Source: Kangiellaceae bacterium (GTDB lineage Bacteria; Pseudomonadota; Gammaproteobacteria; Enterobacterales; Kangiellaceae). Taken from it: a DNA stretch of 64,000 bases. Made by a program: the position numbers and the translations under genes. The DNA lies in contig JABXIQ010000007.1 in the NCBI GenBank assembly GCA_013373015.1, positions 62,001-126,000 of the forward strand. Direction: 5' to 3'. This document shows, in pieces, positions 38,343 to 46,188 of the stretch (positions are counted from its first letter, which is position 1; each line of letters opens with the position of its first letter). The notes under the pieces were generated by a model that saw only the letters and a program-made list of their open reading frames with translations, was not told where the DNA came from and made no database searches.

Positions 38343-38358
38343 ATGCATTTAGACGTCT
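38343..38358 (+). promoter_or_regulatory. MetJ-type operator between cysG and cysB
   Basis: A perfect AGACGTCT (38351-38358) is preceded by ATGCATTT, with ATTTAAGA after it, seven bases before the cysB ATG. The flanking boxes are weak. Given the identical octamer at metH, metX and cysJ, this is probably a MetJ site, extending the regulon to the cysteine regulator and perhaps cysG. Confidence 0.72.
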
Positions 38359-38365
38359 ATTTAAG

Positions 38366-39370
38366 ATGAAATTACAACAGTTAAAATACTTAATTGCAAT
38401 AGTGGATAACAATTTAAACATTACATCGGCTGCAGAGAAGGTCTATACATCCCAACCAGGAATTAGTAAACAACTCCGTTTGTTAGAAGACGAGTTGCAA
38501 CTCAAAATCTTTGAACGAAATGGTAAACAACTAGTAGGAGTTACTCCTCTAGGGGAAGAAATACTTAGTCGCTCTCGAAAAATCATTCAAGAAGTCCAAA
38601 ACATTCAGCGACTTACTGAACATGACAATCTAAAAGATACAGGAAGCTTCAGTATTGCCACCACACAAACTCAAGCTCAATATGTATTACCACAGGTGTT
38701 TTTAAATTTTCATAAAGAATATCCAAACCTCAAAATCGACCTACAACAAGGTACAACAGAGCAGATAGTTGACTTATTAAAAAAGCAACAGGTCGAGTTT
38801 GCCATCGCTTCTGGAAATGAAGAACTTGGTTCAGATATCGTAAAAATACCTTGTTATCAATGGGATCGAATTGTACTTTTTCCCCATGATCACGAATTAG
38901 GCGATCTCACTAAAATCACCTTAAAAGATATAACTAAATATCCTATAGTGACTTACCCAGGAAATGAAAAAGGTGACTCAAGCCTAATCAAAGCCTGTGC
39001 AAAAGAGAAGCTCAACCCGAATATTGTTTTTACAGCTCGCGATGCCGACATCATAAAAACATATGTTAAAAACGGCTTTGGAATAGGAATATTGGCTAGC
39101 ATGGCATTTGAACCACAGTCTAACCGAAATTTAATAAGCTATTCTACTAGAGATATTTTACCTCGATGTACCACCTGGATAGCTTTTAATAAAAACTTAT
39201 TTCTTCGAAAGTATATGAAAGACTTTATCCGTTTTTTTGCACCGCATATATCAGAAGAAGAATTCAAACATTACCTATACCAAGATCATGTATCTTCTTT
39301 AAGTCTGGTAAATAGTATTGAGCCTGAAAAGACCAGTTCATTACCCATGCATAATATGTGGCATATCTAG
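38366..39370 (+). CDS. cysB: LysR-type regulator CysB
   Basis: Transcriptional activator of sulfate assimilation; N-acetylserine or O-acetylserine is the usual inducer. From ATG 38366 (MKLQQLKYLIAIVDNNLN) 334 aa; the start aligns with E. coli CysB and excludes an upstream extension that would run through the met box. The HTH is SAAEKVYTSQPGISKQLRLLEDEL (about 17-40, in part), and the sulfate/inducer-binding domain shows IATTQTQAQYVLP, TARDADIIKTYVKNGFGIGIL and FAPHISEEEF. Convergent with cysH (11-base gap) and divergent from cysG. Confidence 0.95.
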   Translation: MKLQQLKYLIAIVDNNLNITSAAEKVYTSQPGISKQLRLLEDELQLKIFERNGKQLVGVTPLGEEILSRSRKIIQEVQNIQRLTEHDNLKDTGSFSIATTQTQAQYVLPQVFLNFHKEYPNLKIDLQQGTTEQIVDLLKKQQVEFAIASGNEELGSDIVKIPCYQWDRIVLFPHDHELGDLTKITLKDITKYPIVTYPGNEKGDSSLIKACAKEKLNPNIVFTARDADIIKTYVKNGFGIGILASMAFEPQSNRNLISYSTRDILPRCTTWIAFNKNLFLRKYMKDFIRFFAPHISEEEFKHYLYQDHVSSLSLVNSIEPEKTSSLPMHNMWHI

Positions 39371-39381
39371 TATGTCTTTAG

Positions 39382-40104
39382 TTAAAAGCCAGATAAAGTA
39401 TCCACGTGTAATCCACACTCACGCTGCATTCCGGCAAAGCGGGTATCTTCTTCTCTCATACCCACCGACAGAGGAACCGTACTGTGAGTATCACCAATTG
39501 AGATATAACCTTTCTCCCACAAAGGGTGATAAGGAAGGCTATTATTTTTAAGATATTGATGTAACATCCGATTATCCCAGTCAATAATTGGATGTACCTT
39601 TATTCTATTTTTGAAACTTTGAACTACCGGTAATTGTGACCTTGAACTGGCTTGCTGCCTTCTCAATCCAGCAAACCATGTGCCGACTGTAAGTTGTTCT
39701 AAAGCTCTTTCCATAGGCTCAACTTTGTTACGCTGATTATATTGCTTTAATTGCTCCGCACCTTGCGTCCAAAGTTTCCCATAACGAGCTTCTTGCCATG
39801 CACTACTTAGCTCTGCACGATATACATGCAGATTAAGCTGTAACTTTTCTGTTAACTTGTCAATAAATTGATATGTCTCTGGAAATAAATATCCCGTATC
39901 AACCAAGATAACTGGAATATTGGGGACCACTTGATTCAACAAATGCAAACTTACGGCTGATTGCGCGCCAAAACTTGAAGCCATTGCATAGTTCCGCGGT
40001 AAGTGCTGTAACACAAACTCTATCCGCTGCTGTGCTGTTTTGTTCTCTAGCTCCTCATTCGCATTGCAAAGCCAGTCTTTATTTTCAAATAATATATTAT
40101 GCAT
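39382..40104 (-). CDS. cysH: PAPS reductase
   Basis: Thioredoxin-dependent phosphoadenylylsulfate reductase producing sulfite. 240 aa. Motifs: [16 protein letters not shown] (about 41-56), [46 protein letters not shown] and the C-terminal active-site ECGLH. It lacks the two CC pairs of APS reductases, so PAPS is the expected substrate. Last gene of cysJ-cysI-cysH, 12 bases after cysI. Sulfate activation genes (cysDN/C) and the transporter are not in the window. Confidence 0.96.
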   Translation of the reverse strand: MHNILFENKDWLCNANEELENKTAQQRIEFVLQHLPRNYAMASSFGAQSAVSLHLLNQVVPNIPVILVDTGYLFPETYQFIDKLTEKLQLNLHVYRAELSSAWQEARYGKLWTQGAEQLKQYNQRNKVEPMERALEQLTVGTWFAGLRRQQASSRSQLPVVQSFKNRIKVHPIIDWDNRMLHQYLKNNSLPYHPLWEKGYISIGDTHSTVPLSVGMREEDTRFAGMQRECGLHVDTLSGF

Positions 40105-40116
40105 AGTCCATTCTGC

Positions 40117-41835
40117 TTAGCGATGAAAATCAAGACCATTAACTACTGATTGGATGTAACCTTTGCGAACAACGAAATCTCCAAAATATTCGCTGGCTTG
40201 CTTGTGATTTGCATAATCATGCAGCAAAAGATCTAACTCGCTTAAAATTTGTTGCTCATTAATATTTTCTTTGAACAACTTGTTTAATCGATCACCTTTG
40301 TAACTTGAGCCGAGATATAAATTATATTTACCTGGAGCCTTTCCTACTAAGCCAATTTCACCTAGGAATGGTCGAGCACAGCCATTCGGGCAGCCTGTCA
40401 TACGCACATTAATTGCTTGTTGTGACAATCCATATTGTTCTAACTGCTGCTCTATTTTAGTAATTAAACTTGGTAAATAACGCTCTGCTTCTGCCATAGC
40501 TAACGAGCATGTAGGAAAAGACACACAAGCCAAAGAGTTGAGCCTGACAGGACTTTCTTCTTGCCCAAAACTGATATTATATTGTTCAATAAGTTTGGCT
40601 ATTTTTTCTTTATCTTGCTTTGCAATGTTACTGATAATAAGATTTTGATTGGGCGTAATTCTAAACTCACCATTATGAATTTTAGCGATTTCATACAACC
40701 CACTAAACAATTTTGAGTGTTCACTATCGATAATTCTTCCGCTATGGATATAGAGTGTTAAGTGAAAGAGCCCTTTTTCGTCCTCAAACCAACCATAACG
40801 ATCACCATTGTGTACAAACTCAAAATCTTCTGCATCCTCTAACTCATAACCTAGATAAGTTCGTAAGATATCTTTAAAACCATCAACGCCTAATTTATCA
40901 ACTGTATATTTTAAACGTGCAAGTTTACGCACTTCACGATTTCCGTAGTCTCTTTGAACTTTTACAATCGACTCTGCAACCTCGAGTAATTGCTCTGGAG
41001 TGCAAAACCCTATGACATTAGCAATACGTGGATAAGTTTCTTGGTCGTTATGAGTGCTGCCCATACCGCCACCAACTAAAACATTAAATCCTTTTAACTG
41101 GCCGTTATCCTCTATTGCAATAAACCCCATATCATTAGCGTAAACATCTACATCATTATAAGGAGGAATAGCTATGGCTGTTTTAAACTTACGCGGTAAG
41201 TACGTTTGACCATAAATAGGCTCTTCTGTTGTTTCAACTTTCTTACCATCTAACCATATTTCATGAAAAGCATTCGTTTTTGGTAACAAATGCTCACTGA
41301 GCTTTTTGCTCCACTCAAAAACTTCTGAATGAATTCGTGAAGTTTCTGGTAAAGGGTTAGCCATAACATTTCGATTAACATCTCCACAAGCTGCGATAGT
41401 GTCAAGTAATGTTGAATTAATACCCGCAATTGTTTTTTTTAGATTTCTTTTGAAAACTCCGTGCCATTGGAATGCTTGCCTTGTTGTTAGACGTAACGAA
41501 CCTGAAGAATACTCGGTTGCTAAATCCGCTAAGACTTTGTATTGCTCTGCTGTTGCTACACCTCCAGGAACACGCGCCCTTATCATAAAAGAATATAGCG
41601 GTTCCAATTTTTGCTTACGCCTCTCATTTCTTAGATCTCTATCATCTTGTTGATAGATGCCATGAAACTTAATCAGCATTTGATCATCATCGGCCACTGC
41701 ACCAGTAATTCCATTATTAAGACCCTCAGCGATAGTCCCTCGTAAATATTGACTCTCTACTTTAATACGCTCTACATCAGAATGTTTAACTGGATTATAT
41801 TGTGTTTGCTGAATTGTCTTTTTTATATCGTTCAT
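40117..41835 (-). CDS. cysI: sulfite reductase hemoprotein beta subunit
   Basis: Siroheme and 4Fe-4S subunit that reduces sulfite to sulfide. 572 aa. Cluster/siroheme cysteines: ACVSFPTCSLAMAEAERYLP and MTGCPNGCARPFLGEIGLVG in the C-terminal half. Substrate-side residues: LRLTTRQAFQWHGVFK and GDVNRNVMANP (about 130-160). The ATG shares one base with the cysJ stop (TAATG). Siroheme is supplied by cysG nearby. Confidence 0.97.
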   Translation of the reverse strand: MNDIKKTIQQTQYNPVKHSDVERIKVESQYLRGTIAEGLNNGITGAVADDDQMLIKFHGIYQQDDRDLRNERRKQKLEPLYSFMIRARVPGGVATAEQYKVLADLATEYSSGSLRLTTRQAFQWHGVFKRNLKKTIAGINSTLLDTIAACGDVNRNVMANPLPETSRIHSEVFEWSKKLSEHLLPKTNAFHEIWLDGKKVETTEEPIYGQTYLPRKFKTAIAIPPYNDVDVYANDMGFIAIEDNGQLKGFNVLVGGGMGSTHNDQETYPRIANVIGFCTPEQLLEVAESIVKVQRDYGNREVRKLARLKYTVDKLGVDGFKDILRTYLGYELEDAEDFEFVHNGDRYGWFEDEKGLFHLTLYIHSGRIIDSEHSKLFSGLYEIAKIHNGEFRITPNQNLIISNIAKQDKEKIAKLIEQYNISFGQEESPVRLNSLACVSFPTCSLAMAEAERYLPSLITKIEQQLEQYGLSQQAINVRMTGCPNGCARPFLGEIGLVGKAPGKYNLYLGSSYKGDRLNKLFKENINEQQILSELDLLLHDYANHKQASEYFGDFVVRKGYIQSVVNGLDFHR

Positions 41836-43643
41836 TAGTACACATCTCTCTGATAACGCTTATCTTTCTTTAGTTGCTTCAAATATTCCTTGGCTTGCTC
41901 AGGTGTTTTATTGCCACTAAGCTCAATAACTTCCAGCAAAGTAGATTCCACATCTTTTGCCATACGATGCATATCTCCACATACATAGATATGCGCCCCA
42001 CTTTCTAACCATTGCCATAACTCTGCGGCGGCTTCTTTAATTCGGTCTTGAACATAAATTTTGCTTTCTTGATCTCTTGAGAACGCAACATCCAATTTCG
42101 TTAATACTCCTGTTTGTAAATACTTTTGTAGCTCTGTTTGATATAAAAAATCAGTATTAAAGTTTGGATTTCCAAAAAATAACCAATTGCGCCCTTTTGC
42201 TTGTTCATTATCTCTTTGCTGCAAGAATGACCTAAAAGGTGCTATACCAGTGCCAGGACCGACCATAATGAGATCTTTACTTTCGTCTGGGAGCTTGAAG
42301 TTGTTATTGCTATCAACATAAATCAATAATTCATCATTCTCATTAAGCACTTGTGTTAAAAAGTGCGAAGCGACACCAAAGCGCTGACCATTTTCATTTG
42401 TCAAACACACATGATTTAGCGTTACATGAATTTCCTCAGACACTTCATCCTGACTTGAAGCAATAGAATACAAACGGGGTTTTAATGGTTTTAATAAATC
42501 AACCAGCTGTTGTGGGGTAAGATTAACATCTAATATTTTCAAGACATCTACAAATTGATGATTATCAATATACTCAGAATAATTTGACTCTAAAATATCT
42601 TTTAAAAGATATGACTTACTCAATTTATATAATTCTTGTAAAGTCTGCTTACTCAATAAAGTTAGCTCTAACTTTTCTGATAACACTTTTTCAATACTTA
42701 ATGTTTCTCCAGCATATTTAACCTGTTGCTCTGGAGAAAATGATAAATTTGCTAACACCTCTGCAACCAACTCTTTTTTATTGCACGGTATAACCGCCAA
42801 GGCGTCCCCAGGCTGATATGTAATACCTGAACCGGCTATATCAATCTCTAGATGATATGTATCTTTCGTTGAACCTACGCCTGTAATTTTTTGAATTGTT
42901 GAAATTGTCGCACGATACGGATTATCCTTTGAATAAAGCCTTTCACTACCTATGAAAGCTTTCTCTGGAACTAATACTTTATTATTATTCTGTCTTTCCT
43001 GATTTGAAATTTTTTGAGTGACATCACTAATCCACTGCTTAGCTGCACTTTCATAATCGATATCACAGTCTTTTCGCTCAATAATTGATTGAGCGCCCAA
43101 CGCTTTAAATACCGCATCAAAATCTTTGGCAGTTTGGCAATAATACTCATAACTACTATCTCCTAATCCTAAAACAGCATAACTTACACCAACTAAATTA
43201 GGGGCTTTCTTACTATGAATTGCTTCATAAAAATCTATAGCATCATCAGGTGGCTCTCCCTCTCCATGAGTTGACGCAATCACAATAATTGATGTGTAAT
43301 CTTTTAATGCTTTCAACTTGATATCTAAGGTTGAGCTCAGCGAAGAACTAACACCTTCAGCTACTAAACAGTCATGTAAATTACTGGCAACTGATTCGGC
43401 ATTACCTGTTTGCGACGCATAAAGGACTAGCACTCTTACAGACGATGATAAATTAAGCGCCAGACCAACTTGCTGATGAATTTCATCACTGTCTGAAACT
43501 TCATTACGTCCGTCGTATAGGCCAGCACAATAGCCACTCAACCATTGAAGCTGATTTCGGCTTAACGCCTTAATATCATTCAATATTTTATGGTCAACAT
43601 CAGTTGATAAAGTAGTCTCTACTGTTTTTTCTTTTACGGTCAC
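41835..43643 (-). CDS. cysJ: sulfite reductase flavoprotein alpha subunit
   Basis: NADPH-dependent FAD/FMN subunit passing electrons to CysI. 602 aa: flavodoxin domain VLVLYASQTGNAESVASNL (about 72-90), SVGLGD-type YAVLGLGDSSYEYYC, FAD-binding RLYSIASSQDEV, GVASHFLTQ and NADPH-binding MVGPGTGIAPFRSFLQQR. The apparent start is GTG at 43643 (VTVKEKTVET); no ATG or good Shine-Dalgarno sequence is nearby, but the alignment with E. coli CysJ begins here. A met box lies 45 bases upstream. The gene is very AT-rich (13 G+C in 42601-42660). Confidence 0.95.
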   Translation of the reverse strand: MTVKEKTVETTLSTDVDHKILNDIKALSRNQLQWLSGYCAGLYDGRNEVSDSDEIHQQVGLALNLSSSVRVLVLYASQTGNAESVASNLHDCLVAEGVSSSLSSTLDIKLKALKDYTSIIVIASTHGEGEPPDDAIDFYEAIHSKKAPNLVGVSYAVLGLGDSSYEYYCQTAKDFDAVFKALGAQSIIERKDCDIDYESAAKQWISDVTQKISNQERQNNNKVLVPEKAFIGSERLYSKDNPYRATISTIQKITGVGSTKDTYHLEIDIAGSGITYQPGDALAVIPCNKKELVAEVLANLSFSPEQQVKYAGETLSIEKVLSEKLELTLLSKQTLQELYKLSKSYLLKDILESNYSEYIDNHQFVDVLKILDVNLTPQQLVDLLKPLKPRLYSIASSQDEVSEEIHVTLNHVCLTNENGQRFGVASHFLTQVLNENDELLIYVDSNNNFKLPDESKDLIMVGPGTGIAPFRSFLQQRDNEQAKGRNWLFFGNPNFNTDFLYQTELQKYLQTGVLTKLDVAFSRDQESKIYVQDRIKEAAAELWQWLESGAHIYVCGDMHRMAKDVESTLLEVIELSGNKTPEQAKEYLKQLKKDKRYQRDVY

Positions 43644-43680
43644 AAATAAGTACGGTTTGCTTTACTGTGCTTGAATTATT

Positions 43681-43703
43681 ACCGTATAGACGTCTAAATA
43701 GAA
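43681..43703 (-). promoter_or_regulatory. MetJ-type operator of cysJIH
   Basis: Perfect AGACGTCT at 43688-43695. On the coding (minus) strand it is flanked by TTCTATTT and ATACGGTA. It lies 45 bases before the cysJ start. It is the same octamer as at metH and metX, so the sulfite reductase operon is probably repressed by MetJ-SAM in addition to CysB activation. Confidence 0.75.
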
Positions 43704-43952
43704 CGAATACGATCGAATACCTTTATAACTTTTTTTTATACCTAGCGCCTAGATCAGAGCAGTTGACATGAACCTGATAGGTTTAACCTTCGAATATTTT
43801 TCCTGTAATAATAGATCTCATTTTATGGTCTAATAAATAGTAAACATCATAAGGCGGTATCCTTATGTATCTACATAGACATAATCGTATATTACGCAGT
43901 TTTTTGGGAACGTGAGGCTTCAGTTCTGATATGTATTTCTGTATCGTCATAC
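43704..43952. other. gene-poor stretch between cysJ and the methyltransferase
   Basis: No conserved gene is visible. A direct repeat CGAATAC occurs twice (43704-43720 region), and AACCT/AGGTT and AAGG/CCTT mini-stems occur near 43770 and 43850. A 16-codon plus-strand ORF at 43865-43915 (MYLHRHNRILRSFLGT) has AAGG about ten bases upstream and is followed 38 bases later by a strong hairpin. I cannot support it as a gene, only as a candidate short transcript. Confidence 0.4.
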
Positions 43953-43981
43953 AATAAAGCCCTCATTTTGAGGGCTTTATT
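43953..43981. terminator. 13-bp bidirectional terminator
   Basis: AATAAAGCCCTCA (43953-43965) and TGAGGGCTTTATT (43969-43981) form a perfect 13-pair stem with a three-base loop. It serves the methyltransferase gene on the minus strand and anything transcribed on the plus strand. Confidence 0.88.
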
Positions 43982-44003
43982 GCTTAGCGGATCAATATTA
44001 GTT

Positions 44004-44918
44004 TTATTGGGCTGCAGGCTTTACAAATCGTAATGTCATACGATTACTTTCACCTATCTCTAAATATTTTTCTTTATCTTCATCACCTAACGCTAAGCGA
44101 GGTGGTAAAGTCCATACGCCTTTAAGGTGTTGAGTAGTATCTTTATAATTACGATTTACATCTGATTTTCCAACTAATACAAAGCCAGCTTCTTTTGCTA
44201 GATCAATAGTATATTTTTCATTCATATAACCCGATTGTGCAAACTCTTCCTGCTCAAGACCACTAGCCAAACTATGCTCAACAACACCAAGATAACCGCC
44301 CGGTTTTAATGCTTTATACATTGCTTTAAAAGCTATTAAAGCGTTATCACGACCGCCATTATTCATCATCCAATTATGCACATTACGAAATGTTAATACA
44401 TAATCAACCGAGTTTTCTGGCGCAATCTCTAAGTGTTTTGGTGGTTGAAAAGTGGTGATTTGAACATTAGCGTACACTTCAGGATTGGCATTCATTTTCT
44501 CAGTAAACTTAGTTCGCGCTTTGCCATAAAAATCAACTTCATGGTTTGGATCAAACTGCGCAGCATAAAGTTTACCCTCTTTCCCAACAAGTGGTGCTAA
44601 AATCTCTGTGTACCAGCCACTACCACCGGGCCAAATTTCCACAACCTTCATACCTGGTTTTACAGCAAAAAACTCTAGCGTTTCTTTAGGGTGGCGATAT
44701 TTATCACGAACTTTGTGCTCTAGCGTTCGGTGCACTCCATCAATAGCCAATTCCAATGCCGACTGTTGCAGCTTAGGTTGCGCCTCTGTTGTCACTTCAT
44801 TAACTTGACTTTCTTCATTAGCATTCTTCTCTGCTTGTGCTTTTTCTTCTGCTTTATCATTTGAACAAGCAGTTACTGCTAAAATCAAAGCGCTTATAGC
44901 CATAATTTTTAAATTCAT
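44004..44918 (-). CDS. lipoprotein SAM-dependent methyltransferase-like protein
   Basis: A 304-aa protein with a signal peptide and lipobox LAVTAC (Cys about 18), followed by an acidic Lys/Glu-rich linker and a class I methyltransferase fold: KVVEIWPGGSGWYTEILAP (SAM motif I), VDYVLTFRNVHNWM (motif II-like), ALKPGGYLGVVEH. It belongs to the predicted periplasmic methyltransferase group (COG4798-like) whose substrate is unknown; a SAM-dependent reaction outside the cytoplasm would be odd, so the true ligand is uncertain. ATG 44918 has AAGGAG eight bases upstream. Confidence 0.85.
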   Translation of the reverse strand: MNLKIMAISALILAVTACSNDKAEEKAQAEKNANEESQVNEVTTEAQPKLQQSALELAIDGVHRTLEHKVRDKYRHPKETLEFFAVKPGMKVVEIWPGGSGWYTEILAPLVGKEGKLYAAQFDPNHEVDFYGKARTKFTEKMNANPEVYANVQITTFQPPKHLEIAPENSVDYVLTFRNVHNWMMNNGGRDNALIAFKAMYKALKPGGYLGVVEHSLASGLEQEEFAQSGYMNEKYTIDLAKEAGFVLVGKSDVNRNYKDTTQHLKGVWTLPPRLALGDEDKEKYLEIGESNRMTLRFVKPAAQ

Positions 44919-44963
44919 CAATTTAACTCCTTAAGTTGCTATCATGTATTTTCTATTAATAAT

Positions 44964-46019
44964 TTATATATTACTGTTTACGCTAGCTTGAATGTCAGAT
45001 GCAAAGTTAACCATTTTTTGTAGAGGGATCATAGCTTTTTCGGCTAAGTGCGGATCGACAAAAATCTCTTTATCATCGCCGTCAAACACTTCCGATAATA
45101 CTTGTAATGCATTCATTTTCATCCAAGGGCAATGCGCGCAACTACGACATGTAGCGCCTTCTCCTGCAGTTGGAGCAATAATAAGCTCTTTATCAGGTGC
45201 TTTTTGCTGCATTTTATAGAAAATACCCTTATCAGTTGCAACAATCATTTGCTTATGCGGCAGTTCATTTGCCGCTTTGATTAGCTGCGAGGTAGAGCCT
45301 ACAAAATCTGCTAATGCCACCACCTTTTCTGGGGACTCAGGATGAACCAAAACTGCCGCTTTGGGATACATTTTGATGGCATTTTGCAAACCTTGATACT
45401 TAAATTCATCATGAACGATACAAGCACCCTGCCAAAGTAACATATCTGCTCCAGTTTTTTGCTGAATATAGCGTCCTAAATGCTTGTCTGGGCCCCAAAT
45501 GATCTTTTTGCCCTGCTCAGCTAAGTGCTCTAGCACATCAACAGCAATACTTGAAGTGACCACCCAGTCTGCGCGCGCTTTAACCGCAGCAGAAGTATTA
45601 GCGTACACAACCACCTCTCTGTCAGGGTGCTGATCACAAAAAGCACTAAAAGGCTCAATTGGGCAACCAAGATCCAAAGAGCAAGTGGCTTCTAATGTTG
45701 GCATCAATATACGCTTTTCAGGACTTAAAATTTTCGCAGTTTCCCCCATAAACTTAACGCCCGCAATAATAATAGTGTCTGCAGGGTGTTTAGCGCCAAA
45801 CTTTGCCATTTCTAACGAATCACCGACAAAACCACCGGTTTCCTCTGCCAGAGCTTGAATCTCAGGATCGGTATAATAATGCGCAATTAATACTGCATTA
45901 TGCTGCACTAGCAGTTGCTTAATATTAGCAACATGCAAATGCTTCTGCTCTTCCGAAAGCACTTCTGGCGGCTTAGGAAAAGGCACGTCAATTTCGATAG
46001 TTGTAAGTAATTCGTTCAT
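44964..46019 (-). CDS. nadA: quinolinate synthase A
   Basis: 4Fe-4S enzyme that condenses iminoaspartate with dihydroxyacetone phosphate to quinolinate in NAD synthesis. From ATG 46019 ([11 protein letters not shown]) 351 aa, the standard long form. Motifs: [20 protein letters not shown] (about 35-54), [12 protein letters not shown], cluster cysteines in [11 protein letters not shown] and [13 protein letters not shown], and [12 protein letters not shown]. The only upstream in-frame start is a TTG with no ribosome site. Divergent from the S9 gene across an 18-base direct repeat. Confidence 0.96.
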   Translation of the reverse strand: MNELLTTIEIDVPFPKPPEVLSEEQKHLHVANIKQLLVQHNAVLIAHYYTDPEIQALAEETGGFVGDSLEMAKFGAKHPADTIIIAGVKFMGETAKILSPEKRILMPTLEATCSLDLGCPIEPFSAFCDQHPDREVVVYANTSAAVKARADWVVTSSIAVDVLEHLAEQGKKIIWGPDKHLGRYIQQKTGADMLLWQGACIVHDEFKYQGLQNAIKMYPKAAVLVHPESPEKVVALADFVGSTSQLIKAANELPHKQMIVATDKGIFYKMQQKAPDKELIIAPTAGEGATCRSCAHCPWMKMNALQVLSEVFDGDDKEIFVDPHLAEKAMIPLQKMVNFASDIQASVNSNI

Positions 46020-46087
46020 TAAATTGTCCAATCTATAGCTTTGAGCCTAATGACTAGGCTATGTTGATACTATGATTATATAACAAG

Positions 46088-46170
46088 ATCAGCTTATCCC
46101 AATAAAAGATTTCTTTGTATTTGATTTTGCAGTTTTTTTTGCTCTTGTTACAATCAGCTTATGCCAATAA
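46088..46170. promoter_or_regulatory. 18-bp direct repeat in the nadA / S9 divergent promoter
   Basis: ATCAGCTTATCCCAATAA (46088-46105) recurs as ATCAGCTTATGCCAATAA (46153-46170), 17 of 18 identical, 65 bases apart. The copies could be operator sites for an unidentified regulator of nadA and/or the divergent gene. It matches no NAD-regulator box I know. Confidence 0.55.
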
Positions 46171-46188
46171 GTAAAGCAGACGTTAACC

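Noticed and set aside
38324-38365. Upstream start for cysB
   Set aside because: The extension runs through the MetJ-type box and does not match CysB; ATG 38366 aligns with E. coli CysB.
43768-43833. 21-codon ORF MNLIGLTFEYFSCNN... on the plus strand
   Set aside because: No ribosome site, no recognisable composition, no neighbour that it would regulate.
14604-44000. tRNA-Ser as the attachment site of an integrated element
   Set aside because: I found no integrase and no repeat of the tRNA 3' end (GTTCGAATCCCTCC) near 43.7-44 kb; only the functional clustering and AT content remain.
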